Translations under genes and position numbers: made by a program
Notes under the pieces: model-generated
The model's database searches: none
Told to the model about the DNA's origin: nothing
What the model saw: the letters and a program-made list of their open reading frames with translations, nothing else
From: JBJEXX01 sp051886215
GTDB taxonomy: Bacteria > Bacillota_I > Bacilli_A > RF39 > UBA660
Direction: 5' to 3'
Assembly: GCA_051886215.1 (NCBI GenBank)
Contig: JBJEXX010000039.1
Location: 1 to 21,954 of the forward strand
Length of the DNA stretch: 21,954 bases
Shown: positions 13,965 through 21,854 of the stretch, piece by piece
How positions within the stretch are numbered: the stretch's first letter is position 1
Layout: each line of letters begins with the position of its first letter

Positions 13965-14684
13965 TTATAATACTCTTATATCCTTTTGTTTTAATTTTAC
14001 ACTATCCATTTCTGTATTAGCTGCGATTGCTTCATTTATTGCTCTACAGTAATAATATTTATCTTTAGTAGATTGTAAAGCGGCGATAGTTTGTAAAACA
14101 TATTGATATTCATTTGATAAAACTATCTCACCTTTTTCGTTTGCACTTTTGCTTTCATAAGTAACTTTACAAACATCTTTTTTTAATGGTCTACATTCAT
14201 AATAAGTAGTAATTACACTATCTTCTGGTAAATTACAGTTTTCTTTTAATGTTTCTTTAAAATGATTTAATAAACTGTTTTCAATATCTTCTTTAATAAC
14301 TTTTACTTGCTCATAATCTGGTGTAGTAGCATTTTCATCATGAATAAAATTTAAATAATTATGAATATATATATCATCGTATAAAGCTTTTCCATTATCT
14401 GTTAAATATACACTACTGTCTAAAGCTTCTATTGTTGTTTCAAATTCGCCTGGATCATTTATATAATCTTTAATAATATCATGATTGAAATAAGTACTAC
14501 ATTGTTTTTCCCTTACATCCGTAGTTGCACCATGAGCTAAACTGCCTATACCAGTTCCTATCATCACAGAACACACCACAACTAAAGCCATTATACTTTT
14601 AGTATTTCTTTTAAATACAGGTTTCTTTTCTCCTTTTTTTTCTAATATTATTTTATAATTTTCTTCATTTAAATTATTATTCAT
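13965..14684 (-). CDS. Membrane-anchored protein coupled to the sigma factor, candidate sigma regulator
   Basis: A 239-residue protein that I do not recognise as a family. About 28 basic cytoplasmic residues are followed by one hydrophobic segment at about 29-50 (SIMALVVVCSVMIGTGIGSLAHG). The rest, about 190 residues, should lie outside the membrane and contains several Cys (QCSTYF, NCNLPEDS, YECRPLKKDVCKV, YYCRA) that could form disulfides. A signal peptide cut after the hydrophobic run is an alternative. The start at 14684 was preferred over a TTG at 14699 because GGGGG lies 8 bases before this ATG. It is first in an operon with the sigma gene, one base apart, the usual place for an anti-sigma partner. 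That role is inference; the cytoplasmic tail is much shorter than typical anti-sigma domains. Confidence 0.75.
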   Translation of the reverse strand: MNNNLNEENYKIILEKKGEKKPVFKRNTKSIMALVVVCSVMIGTGIGSLAHGATTDVREKQCSTYFNHDIIKDYINDPGEFETTIEALDSSVYLTDNGKALYDDIYIHNYLNFIHDENATTPDYEQVKVIKEDIENSLLNHFKETLKENCNLPEDSVITTYYECRPLKKDVCKVTYESKSANEKGEIVLSNEYQYVLQTIAALQSTKDKYYYCRAINEAIAANTEMDSVKLKQKDIRVL

Positions 14685-14709
14685 ATAATCATCCCCCAAA
14701 ACTGCATAT

Positions 14710-14738
14710 ATTATAACATAAAAATATAAAAATGTAAA
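14710..14738 (-). promoter_or_regulatory. Sigma-A promoter of the membrane protein/sigma factor operon
   Basis: On the minus strand TTTACA (14733-14738), 17-bp spacer, TATAAT (14710-14715) with TGT extension. The -35 is the 3' arm of the ylbE terminator hairpin. The promoter looks vegetative, not autoregulated by an alternative sigma. Confidence 0.75.
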
Positions 14739-14752
14739 GAAAACTCTTTACA
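14733..14752 (-). terminator. Terminator after the ylbE-like gene
   Basis: TGTAAAG and CTTTACA form a 7-bp stem with a 6-base loop, and TTTTTAT follows on the minus strand. It overlaps the next promoter's -35 and could alternatively be an operator for it. Confidence 0.65.
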
Positions 14753-14767
14753 CTATCTTTGTATGAA

Positions 14768-14989
14768 TTATTTCATAACATCCATTATATTTTTTATAAA
14801 AGCTAATTTTTCATTTACTTTTTTTAATTTATCTTCTGTAGTTAGTTTATATCTTTTTTTCATTTCTTGTTCTATATTATTTATATAGTTCGGATTCCTA
14901 TTTAAATATTTATAAAGATGGGAATTTTCTCTTAAATATCTATATAAATTAGGATCATTTTTTATTTTTAATATTAAATCTACTTTCAT
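14768..14989 (-). CDS. ylbE: YlbE-like protein
   Basis: A 73-residue helical protein. The order NDPNLYRYLRENSHLYKYLNRNP, then a charged helix, fits the small YlbE family of Bacilli (a residue run ending in RNP followed by an acidic/basic helix). No biochemical role is established that I know of. The start overlaps the stop of the ylbD-like gene by one base (TAATG), with GAGGA in the last codons of that gene as ribosome-binding site, so the pair is translated together, matching the ylbD-ylbE order of B. subtilis. There is no membrane segment. Confidence 0.75.
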   Translation of the reverse strand: MKVDLILKIKNDPNLYRYLRENSHLYKYLNRNPNYINNIEQEMKKRYKLTTEDKLKKVNEKLAFIKNIMDVMK

Positions 14990-15354
14990 TAATCCTCAAA
15001 ATATTTATACATTGGTCTTGGTTCATAAGTACTAGTAGAATTTGTTGTTTGTTTTCCAATACCTAAATCTTGAATTAAACCAATGGCTTTTTGCATCCCA
15101 CTTATACCTTTTTGAACAGAATCCAAATCTACATTTCTAACCATATTAAATAATTCTTTAATATTATCGGTTTTACTATATTTATTTGAAGAAACACTAG
15201 CAACTTTATTAAAATAATTATCCCAAACAGTATTGTTTTCACCATATAAATCATACATATCATAAAACTTTTGCCATGTCATACTATTATTATTTACATA
15301 GTTTACTAACTCTGGATGTTGTCTTACAAATACTTTAAAATTTTCCTTAGACAT
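14989..15354 (-). CDS. ylbD: YlbD-like spore coat protein
   Basis: A 121-residue protein matching the YlbD coat-protein family: the N-terminus (NFKVFVRQHPELVNYVNNNSMTWQKFYDMYDLYGENNTVWDNYF, about 4-50) carries the conserved VxxHPxLxxxV, TWQxxYxxxxLxGE and VWxxY marks. The C-terminal half has a helix with hydrophobic and Gly residues (VQKGISGMQKAIGLIQDLGIGK), as in the family. In Bacillus the product is found in the spore coat. The longer GTG start at 15363 was rejected since that GTG lies inside the AGGTGA Shine-Dalgarno for the ATG at 15354. The Shine-Dalgarno is buried in the 3' arm of a 15-bp hairpin that follows parC. The gene supports a spore-forming ancestry. Confidence 0.8.
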   Translation of the reverse strand: MSKENFKVFVRQHPELVNYVNNNSMTWQKFYDMYDLYGENNTVWDNYFNKVASVSSNKYSKTDNIKELFNMVRNVDLDSVQKGISGMQKAIGLIQDLGIGKQTTNSTSTYEPRPMYKYFED

Positions 15355-15394
15355 AAAAATCACCTATTAAATAATATGCTTTAATAGGCGATTT
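15355..15394 (-). terminator. parC terminator hairpin that also holds the ylbD ribosome-binding site
   Basis: Minus strand AAATCGCCTATTAAA (15394-15380) pairs with TTTAATAGGTGATTT (15371-15357), 15 bp with one G-U pair and an 8-base loop, then T residues. It begins 5 bases after the parC stop. The 3' arm contains AGGTGA, the ribosome-binding site of ylbD, and the ATG follows at 15354. Confidence 0.7.
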
Positions 15395-15398
15395 GTTT

Positions 15399-17927
15399 CT
15401 AATTATTCAAAAAATCATCAATAGTCATTAGTCTATCATCTATTTCTTTTAAAGAAATTTGCTTTTTCATTTCTTTGTTTTCTTTTGGTTCTTCTACCTT
15501 TGTTATATTTTCATCATTATCTATTACCTTTTCTAATGTTTTAACAACATAAACATCTATTAAATCAGCTTTTGATATAACCGAACCTGTAGAATATCTA
15601 TCCATAATAGGAAGTTCTGTAAGTTTAATAGTATCCATATTAATATTTTTAAGTCCTAAGTGATTTTTATTATTAATAGCTAAAACTTTAATAGCTCTAT
15701 ATGGATTTGTTTTAACTTCTCTAAGTAATAATAATCCACGTCTAGCACGAGATGATTTATCAAATTCATTTAATCTTATTCTCTTACCAGTTTTTTTGTC
15801 AGTAATAACTGAAATATATTCTACTTCATTACTATTAAAATTATTTACTGATACTACATAATCATCTTTTAAATTAATAGCTTTAACACCACTTGTCTTT
15901 AAACCAACAATAGGTACTTCTTCTATATCATACCATAAACCATATCCATTATGAGTGCCAATAAATACATCATTATCTTTACCCAGTGTTGCAGAAATTA
16001 ATTCATCATCATCTTTTAGTTTTATACAAGTAATTGGTTTAGAATATCTCATTGCTTTAAAATCTTCTAATAAAGTTCTTTTAATCATTCCATTTTTAGT
16101 ACCAAGTAATATAGTTTCCTTATCAGTAAAATCCGCAATTGGCACTACAGATATTATTTCTTCTAAATCTGCAAGAGGTACAATATTACTAATATGTTTA
16201 CCTAGATCTTTATATTTTACATCTGGCAGTTCATGTACAGGAACATATAAATAATTTCCTTTATTAGTAAACAATAGTATTGTATCCATCGTATTCATTT
16301 CGTACATACCTAATATATAATCGGTATCTTTTAAAGTTAAATCTTTATCTGAAGAATTAAAACTTCTTAAACTGCAACGTTTAACATAACCATCTTTAGT
16401 AACTATTACAATTACTTCTTCTTTAGGAATCATAACAGTAGTATCTATTTTAAGTTCTGTAATTTCTTCTTTTATTTCTGTTTTACGATCAACTCCATAT
16501 TCTTTTTTTACTCTTCTTAGTTCTTCTTTCATAACATTTTTTAACGTTTCTTCATTAGATAAAATAGCTTCTAATCCTCTAACAATTTTTTCTAGATTTG
16601 CCATTTCTTCTTCTAACGCAACTACATCGGTATTAGTTAATCTATAAAGTTGTAAAACAACTATAGCTTCGGCTTGTTTTTCAGTAAAATTAAACTCTTT
16701 AACTAAATTAACTTTAGCATCAGCTTTGTTTTTACTAGCTCTAATTACTCTTATTACCTCATCTAATATAGATAAACATTTAATTAAACCTTCAACTATA
16801 TGAAGTCTTTCTTTAGCATGAGCTAAATCAAATTCTGTTCTTTTAATAATTACTTCTTTTTGATGAGCAATATAATAATCTAAAATTTGTAATAATCCTA
16901 ATTGTTTTGGTCTACGATTAGCAATTGCTACCATATTAAAACTATAAGAAATTTGTAAATCAGTATTTTTAAGTAAATAATTTAGTATTAATTCTTTATT
17001 AGCTTCTTTTTTTAAATCTATGGCAATTCTTAAACCATCTTTATCAGATTCATCTCTTACTTCTTGTATTCCTTCTATTTTTTTGTCTATTCTTATTTCA
17101 TCTATTTTACGTACTAGATTAGCTTTATTTACTTCATAAGGTATTTCATCAACTATCAAAGATGTTTTTCCTTTAATAGTTTCAAATCTTGTTTTAGATT
17201 TTATAATTATTTTCCCTTTACCAGTTTCATAAGCGTTTTTAATACCTTCAAGACCTTCTACTATTCCTCCTGTTGGAAAATCTGGACCTTTTACAATATC
17301 CATAATAGTTTCTAATCTACAGTTAGGAGAAGAAATTCTATGTATAGTAGCATCACATATTTCACTTAAATTATGAGGAGGTATATTAGTAGCATATCCT
17401 GCGGATATTCCCATAGTACCATTAACTAATAAATTTGGATATTTAGCAGGTAGAACAGTTGGTTCTAAGATAGTATCATCAAAATTAGGTGCCATTTTAA
17501 CTGTAGCTTTATCAATATCTTTTAAAAGTTCGTTAGTAATTTTAGAAAGACGTGCTTCAGTATAACGATAAGCAGCAGGTGAATCTCCATCAATACTACC
17601 ATTATTACCATGCATATCAATATATGGATGAGTCATTTTCCAATCTTGACTCATTCTAACCATAGCGTCATATATAGAACTATCACCATGAGGATGATAA
17701 TTACCAATAACATCTCCTACAGTTTTAGCGCTTTTTCTATAGGGTTTATCATAAGTATTCTTTTCTTTATACATAGAATATAAAATTCTTCTTTGAACAG
17801 GTTTTAATCCATCTCTAACATCCGGAATAGCTCTATCTTGAATTATATATTTAGAATAAGATCCAAAACGTTCTCCCATAATATCTTCTAAAGTATAATC
17901 AAATATTTTTTCTATTAAGTTCTTCAT
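15399..17927 (-). CDS. parC: Topoisomerase IV subunit A
   Basis: Cleavage-religation subunit of the type IIA topoisomerase that decatenates daughter chromosomes. 842 residues from the chosen ATG. The 5Y-CAP domain contains QDRAIPDVRDGLKPVQRRILY, the quinolone-determining stretch HPHGDSSIYDAMVRMSQ (Ser83 and Asp87, the wild-type-looking drug contact positions) and the catalytic Tyr122 in AYRYTEARL. The C-terminal beta-pinwheel (about 490-800) lacks a GyrA box, and SLRSF, GNYLYVPVHELPDVKYKDLG and similar runs fit Bacillus ParC rather than GyrA. A GTG at 17936 extends the frame but overlaps the AGGTGG Shine-Dalgarno of the ATG at 17927. It is downstream of parE, separated by one gene. Confidence 0.93.
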   Translation of the reverse strand: MKNLIEKIFDYTLEDIMGERFGSYSKYIIQDRAIPDVRDGLKPVQRRILYSMYKEKNTYDKPYRKSAKTVGDVIGNYHPHGDSSIYDAMVRMSQDWKMTHPYIDMHGNNGSIDGDSPAAYRYTEARLSKITNELLKDIDKATVKMAPNFDDTILEPTVLPAKYPNLLVNGTMGISAGYATNIPPHNLSEICDATIHRISSPNCRLETIMDIVKGPDFPTGGIVEGLEGIKNAYETGKGKIIIKSKTRFETIKGKTSLIVDEIPYEVNKANLVRKIDEIRIDKKIEGIQEVRDESDKDGLRIAIDLKKEANKELILNYLLKNTDLQISYSFNMVAIANRRPKQLGLLQILDYYIAHQKEVIIKRTEFDLAHAKERLHIVEGLIKCLSILDEVIRVIRASKNKADAKVNLVKEFNFTEKQAEAIVVLQLYRLTNTDVVALEEEMANLEKIVRGLEAILSNEETLKNVMKEELRRVKKEYGVDRKTEIKEEITELKIDTTVMIPKEEVIVIVTKDGYVKRCSLRSFNSSDKDLTLKDTDYILGMYEMNTMDTILLFTNKGNYLYVPVHELPDVKYKDLGKHISNIVPLADLEEIISVVPIADFTDKETILLGTKNGMIKRTLLEDFKAMRYSKPITCIKLKDDDELISATLGKDNDVFIGTHNGYGLWYDIEEVPIVGLKTSGVKAINLKDDYVVSVNNFNSNEVEYISVITDKKTGKRIRLNEFDKSSRARRGLLLLREVKTNPYRAIKVLAINNKNHLGLKNINMDTIKLTELPIMDRYSTGSVISKADLIDVYVVKTLEKVIDNDENITKVEEPKENKEMKKQISLKEIDDRLMTIDDFLNN

Positions 17928-17945
17928 ACTTACCACCTATTATTA

Positions 17946-17954
17946 ATTATAACA
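17946..17954 (-). promoter_or_regulatory. Extended -10 promoter candidate for parC
   Basis: On the minus strand TGTTATAAT: -10 TATAAT at 17946-17951 with TGT, right after the T-tract of the preceding terminator. No good -35 at 17 bp. It is the same arrangement as before xerD. Confidence 0.5.
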
Positions 17955-17978
17955 AAAAAAGTTAGTTTTTACTAACTT
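17954..17978 (-). terminator. Terminator after the AbiEii-like gene
   Basis: Minus strand AAGTTAGT (17978-17971) and ACTAACTT (17966-17959) with an AAAA loop, followed by T residues, 21 bases after the stop codon. It separates this gene from parC transcription. Confidence 0.8.
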
Positions 17979-17999
17979 ATTTTACAAGAATTTACATAT

Positions 18000-18872
18000 T
18001 TACTTATTTTCTTTTAACTTAATTTTTAAATTTTTACTATTTTCAAAATTATTTAATTGATCTTCTATAATTAATCTAGTTAAACATGCAGAGTCATAAA
18101 AAGTTACTTTATCATCTAAAAATTCATATTTCTTTTTCATATTATTCCACATAGGTGTATGTCTAATTACGTAATCAGTATTTAAAAAACTAATATCTGC
18201 ATCTTCTATATTTATTTTACCTCTATCCTCTAACATTCTAGCAAAGAAATAGTATAATTTATCTTTATCATACTTTCCTTTATATAATTTATATATATCA
18301 TAAAAATCCTTTACTCTTGTATTCAATACACCGGGATTATTACTTTCTAAAACTATACAAAGTTTTTCCGCTAAATGTTCTTCATATGAAGGAGTATATA
18401 TTTTAAATGGTTCATCATATTGAAATATTGGTCTTACAAGTTTTAAATCTTTTTCATATATTGTATTAGATAATTCTTGAAAATCTATTGATATAGGGTG
18501 TTTTATTTTACCAAAGTTAGCAGTTAGAGATAGTTTATATATGCCTGTTTTTGTTCTTTTTGGTAAATCAGTTAATTCATATACTATATTATCACTATTA
18601 CTATTATACATAGCTTGATATAAAACAAGTAAAGGATCATTATGATAAACAGTTGATACAATATCGATATCTGTTACAGGTCTAATCATTTTATCTAAAT
18701 GACATAATTCAGAAAAACTCCCTTTCACATATAACTTATCATAACTCATTTTACTTATTCTTTCTAAAAGTAATCTTGAAAAATAAGTGTTGTATGTATT
18801 AGCAATAGAAATACCTAGTCTATTAGATTCTTTCTTTAAAAATGATTTTAATTGTTCGTCATTAGAGAACAT
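18000..18872 (-). CDS. AbiEii/AbiGii-like nucleotidyltransferase without a visible antitoxin
   Basis: A 290-residue soluble protein with the layout of the AbiEii/AbiGii toxin nucleotidyltransferase family (DUF1814 type). Marks seen: the GS motif with catalytic aspartates (VKGSFSELCHLDKMIRPVTDIDIV: Gly51-Ser52, Asp68, Asp70), a third acidic candidate Asp130 (ISIDFQEL), and the lysine/arginine/aspartate motif EEHLAEKLCIVLE followed by TRVKDFYDIY (Lys170, Arg186, Asp189). Family toxins transfer nucleotides to RNA targets such as tRNA and are usually paired with an AbiEi antitoxin; neither neighbour is one. It stands between parE and parC with its own promoter (18896-18924) and terminator. GGAGAG precedes the ATG. 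Base composition resembles its neighbours, so recent transfer is not evident. It may be a domesticated enzyme. Confidence 0.8.
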   Translation of the reverse strand: MFSNDEQLKSFLKKESNRLGISIANTYNTYFSRLLLERISKMSYDKLYVKGSFSELCHLDKMIRPVTDIDIVSTVYHNDPLLVLYQAMYNSNSDNIVYELTDLPKRTKTGIYKLSLTANFGKIKHPISIDFQELSNTIYEKDLKLVRPIFQYDEPFKIYTPSYEEHLAEKLCIVLESNNPGVLNTRVKDFYDIYKLYKGKYDKDKLYYFFARMLEDRGKINIEDADISFLNTDYVIRHTPMWNNMKKKYEFLDDKVTFYDSACLTRLIIEDQLNNFENSKNLKIKLKENK

Positions 18873-18895
18873 AAATATCTCTCCTTTTGTGCTTT

Positions 18896-18924
18896 ATTTT
18901 AACACTCTCTACTATATTTGTCTA
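18896..18924 (-). promoter_or_regulatory. Sigma-A promoter of the AbiEii-like gene
   Basis: On the minus strand TAGACA (18919-18924), 17-bp spacer, TAAAAT (18896-18901) with TGT extension, just after the parE terminator's T-tract. Confidence 0.65.
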
Positions 18925-18955
18925 CAAAAAAAGAATACCATTATAATTGATATTC
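18925..18955 (-). terminator. parE terminator
   Basis: Minus strand GAATATC (18955-18949) pairs with GGTATTC (18939-18933), 7 bp with one U-G, then T7. The stem overlaps the parE stop codon. Confidence 0.75.
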
Positions 18956-20842
18956 ATCTTCTAAAGAAAATTCTACATTTTCATTAATCCATTCTTTTCT
19001 AGGTTCAACTTTATCTCCCATTAAAACGCTAACTCGTTTTTCTGCTAGTAATGCATCATCTATTTTTACTCTTATTAAAGTCCTTGATACTGGATTCATA
19101 GTTGTTTCACATAATTGATCAGCATTCATTTCTCCAAGTCCTTTATATCTTTGAATTTCGCACTTTTTACCAGCACTTTTTTCTTTCATTTCTTCTATTG
19201 AGTAAGCATATTCAACATTTTTACCAGTTTGAATTTTAAAAAGTGGTGGAAGAGCAACATAAAGTCTCCCATCTTCAATTAAAGGCCTCATGTAGCGATA
19301 AAAGAAAGTTAAGAGTAAGCATTGAATATGACCACCATCTTCATCAGCATCGCTCATTATTATTACTTTAGAATACTCACAATCATTTATATCAAAATTA
19401 GAACCATATCCCGCTCCAATAGTATAGATCATGGTATTTATTTCTTCATTTTTAAAAATATCTGCTTCTTTCGTTTTTTCTGTATTTAATACTTTTCCAC
19501 GTAAAGGAAGTATTGCTTGGTATTTTCTATCTCTACCCTGTTTAGCAGAACCTCCTGCAGAATCTCCTTCTACTAAGAAAAGTTCTTTTTTTGTTTTATC
19601 TTTACTTTGAGCTGGGGTAAGTTTCCCAGATAAAGCTCTCTCTTTAGTATTTTTGCTTTTCCCTTTTCTAGCTTCTTCTCTAGCTTTTCTAGCTGCATCT
19701 CTAGCAACTTTACTTTTTAAAGATTTATTTATAAGTTCAGTAGCGATTTTATTATTTTCTTCTAAATAAAATTGTAATTTTTCTTGAACAATAGAATCAA
19801 CAATAGTTCTAGCAACAGGTGTCCCTAGTTTAGATTTTGTTTGTCCTTCAAATTGTAATAATGCTTCTGGTATTTTAAGAGAAATAATCGCAGTAAGTCC
19901 TTCTCTAACATCACTTCCCTCAAAAGCCTTGTCTTTTCCTTTAATAAATCCATTGTTTTTAGCGTAATCATTAAAAACACGAGTCAACGCTGTTTTGAAA
20001 CCAACTTCATGAGTTCCTCCATCAGGAGTTTTAACATTATTTACAAAAGAAGTAATACTTTCATTATAGGTATCAGTATATTGTAACGCTACATCAACTT
20101 CAATTTTATCTTTTGAACCACTAAATACTACTGGTGAATGTAGTACTGTTTTATTTTCATTTAAGTATTCTACAAAAGCTTGTAAGCCATTCTCATAACA
20201 ATATTTTGCTTCTTTTTCATCTTCTTCATCAATTACTTCAATAGTAAGACCTTTTAAAAGAAAAGCACTTTCTTGCATTCTTTCACATATAGTTGTAAAA
20301 GAAAATGTTGTAGTTGAAAATATTTCATCATCAGGCATAAAGTGTACAGTTGTTCCTGTTTTGTTAGTAGTACCAATCTTTTTTAATGGAGTTTTTACGT
20401 GACCCCCATTTTCAAAACGAATAAAGTATTCACCTTTATCTTTTTTGATAGTAACTTCCATCCATTTACTTAAAGCATTAACTACACTAGCACCAACACC
20501 ATGTAGTCCTCCACTAACTTTATAGCCGCCTTCTTCAAACTTACCACCAGCATGTAATACTGTAAAAATAACTTCAGGAGTTGATTTTCCAGTCGCATGA
20601 CGTCCAACAGGTAAACCTCTACCATGGTCCTCTACACTTATACTTTTATCTTTATGAATAACTATTTTAATATAATCACCAAAGCCATTTATTACTTCAT
20701 CTATAGAATTATCTACAATTTCCCAAACCAAATGATGAAGTCCTCTTTTATCTGTAGAACCAATGTACATTCCTGGTCTTTTTCTTACTGCCTCTAATCC
20801 TTCTAATACTTTAATAGAATTTTCATCATATTTAAGTGCCAT
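18941..20842 (-). CDS. parE: Topoisomerase IV subunit B
   Basis: ATPase subunit of topoisomerase IV; with ParC it decatenates chromosomes. 633 residues, typical. The N-terminal GHKL ATPase shows the catalytic Glu41 (WEIVDNSIDE), Asp72 (EDHGRGLP) and the GGLHGVGASVVNALS loop at 111-125. The transducer contains QTKSKLG (334-340). The TOPRIM domain has EGDSAGGSAKQG (Glu425) and the metal triad DADED (498-502). ParE rather than GyrB is preferred from GLEAVRKRPGMYIGSTDKRGLHHL, the NTEK sequence after PLRGKVL and TFFYRYMRPLIEDGRLYVALPPLFKI, and from parC nearby; recF/dnaA context is missing. AGGAG lies 8 bases before the ATG. Confidence 0.92.
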   Translation of the reverse strand: MALKYDENSIKVLEGLEAVRKRPGMYIGSTDKRGLHHLVWEIVDNSIDEVINGFGDYIKIVIHKDKSISVEDHGRGLPVGRHATGKSTPEVIFTVLHAGGKFEEGGYKVSGGLHGVGASVVNALSKWMEVTIKKDKGEYFIRFENGGHVKTPLKKIGTTNKTGTTVHFMPDDEIFSTTTFSFTTICERMQESAFLLKGLTIEVIDEEDEKEAKYCYENGLQAFVEYLNENKTVLHSPVVFSGSKDKIEVDVALQYTDTYNESITSFVNNVKTPDGGTHEVGFKTALTRVFNDYAKNNGFIKGKDKAFEGSDVREGLTAIISLKIPEALLQFEGQTKSKLGTPVARTIVDSIVQEKLQFYLEENNKIATELINKSLKSKVARDAARKAREEARKGKSKNTKERALSGKLTPAQSKDKTKKELFLVEGDSAGGSAKQGRDRKYQAILPLRGKVLNTEKTKEADIFKNEEINTMIYTIGAGYGSNFDINDCEYSKVIIMSDADEDGGHIQCLLLTFFYRYMRPLIEDGRLYVALPPLFKIQTGKNVEYAYSIEEMKEKSAGKKCEIQRYKGLGEMNADQLCETTMNPVSRTLIRVKIDDALLAEKRVSVLMGDKVEPRKEWINENVEFSLEDEYQL

Positions 20843-20868
20843 ATCATCATCTCCTACAATATAAATTA

Positions 20869-20897
20869 ATTATAACCAAAAAAAAAGAAAGTTGCAA
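20869..20897 (-). promoter_or_regulatory. Sigma-A promoter of parE
   Basis: On the minus strand TTGCAA (20892-20897), 17-bp spacer with T9, TATAAT (20869-20874). A weak stem-loop with a long T-tract overlaps it and may end the upstream gene's transcript. Confidence 0.6.
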
Positions 20898-20922
20898 ATA
20901 TCTTTACTTTTCTTTACATAAT

Positions 20923-21816
20923 TTACATTTTTTTGATTTTCTTTTTCAAATTTTTAATATTACTTTTCATTTCGTTTCTAAGGGAAATTGAATTATAGCG
21001 ATCATAAAGATCAATTTTATATTTAATTTTATCTCTTAAAAATAAACTTAACAAAAATCCTATAGGAAGACCACAACAAGCGCATAGGAAAGATACAAAA
21101 ATACCATTAGAAATTTTCATATCATTATAATCACTTTTAATTTTTTCTCCAGAAATAATATTTTTATCACTTGGATTAGCCTCTCTATATTGATTTATCG
21201 CTACAGATATTTTAGCTTTATTATTGCTTTCATCTATTTTATCACTTATTATTGTTTCACTGGAAATTGGTCCCTCTAAGTCATTTATTAATTCTAAATA
21301 ATTAGTATTAACTATTTCTTTAGCAGTATCTATATCATATACTCTGTCTTCATAAGTATATATATTTTTATAATAAACTTTTTCATCTTGTTTTTTATAT
21401 TCTGTTTCAATTATAATATCAGATTCTATATCATTAATTAAATTCTCATCTGTTAATACATATTCATTACCATAGTTATCTAAATAAACACACTCTTCAA
21501 CATATGAAACATCTTGTTTTATATTATCGTTTGGATAATCACCTACCGCAACAATTGTACCACAAATAGCCGGAACTAATACAATAGGAACTAAAAATAA
21601 TGATATTTTACCTGTTATAGCTAAATTTTTAATTCTTCTATTTTTTAAATATTCTTTATTTACTTTTTTATATTCTTGTTTTAATTGTTCTAAATTTTCT
21701 TTTGCTTCTATTTTTTCAAAACAAAGTTTATGCATAGATTTATCATCTAAATAATTAGATACATCTTCTTTTAAGTTATCAATATCTTTATTTAATTTAT
21801 CTTTTTTTATACTCAT
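20923..21816 (-). CDS. Two-pass membrane protein with coiled-coil cytoplasmic ends, unknown function
   Basis: A 297-residue protein that I do not recognise. The first 65 residues are a charged helix or coiled coil (NLEQLKQEYKKVNKEYLKNRRIKN). Hydrophobic segments lie at about 71-92 (SLFLVPIVLVPAICGTIVAVG) and 238-260 (GIFVSFLCACCGLPIGFLLSLFL). The loop between them, about 145 residues, is acidic, rich in Tyr/Asp/Asn and should be outside by the positive-inside rule. A basic helix (about 265-297) ends the protein inside. A CACCG patch lies in the second segment. The ATG at 21816 was chosen over a TTG at 21828; the ribosome-binding site is a modest GGTG. It is transcribed from a near-perfect consensus promoter, so it is probably well expressed. 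It is the gene upstream of parE; no link to topoisomerase IV is implied. Confidence 0.75.
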   Translation of the reverse strand: MSIKKDKLNKDIDNLKEDVSNYLDDKSMHKLCFEKIEAKENLEQLKQEYKKVNKEYLKNRRIKNLAITGKISLFLVPIVLVPAICGTIVAVGDYPNDNIKQDVSYVEECVYLDNYGNEYVLTDENLINDIESDIIIETEYKKQDEKVYYKNIYTYEDRVYDIDTAKEIVNTNYLELINDLEGPISSETIISDKIDESNNKAKISVAINQYREANPSDKNIISGEKIKSDYNDMKISNGIFVSFLCACCGLPIGFLLSLFLRDKIKYKIDLYDRYNSISLRNEMKSNIKNLKKKIKKM

Positions 21817-21854
21817 AATATACACCAACTAAATCTTCTTTTTCTTGATGTCAT

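Noticed and set aside
15955..16254. Plus-strand open frame inside parC
   Set aside because: Antisense frame within a conserved gene, no supporting signals.
18000..18872. Complete AbiE toxin-antitoxin system
   Set aside because: No AbiEi-type winged-helix antitoxin lies on either side; the neighbours are parE and parC.
18787..18987. Plus-strand open frame across the parE end and the AbiEii-like start
   Set aside because: Covers a promoter and terminator of the minus strand; no Shine-Dalgarno and no family match.
15399..20842. gyrB-gyrA instead of parE-parC
   Set aside because: Motifs and the missing GyrA box fit topoisomerase IV better, and the dnaA/recF neighbourhood of gyrB is absent.
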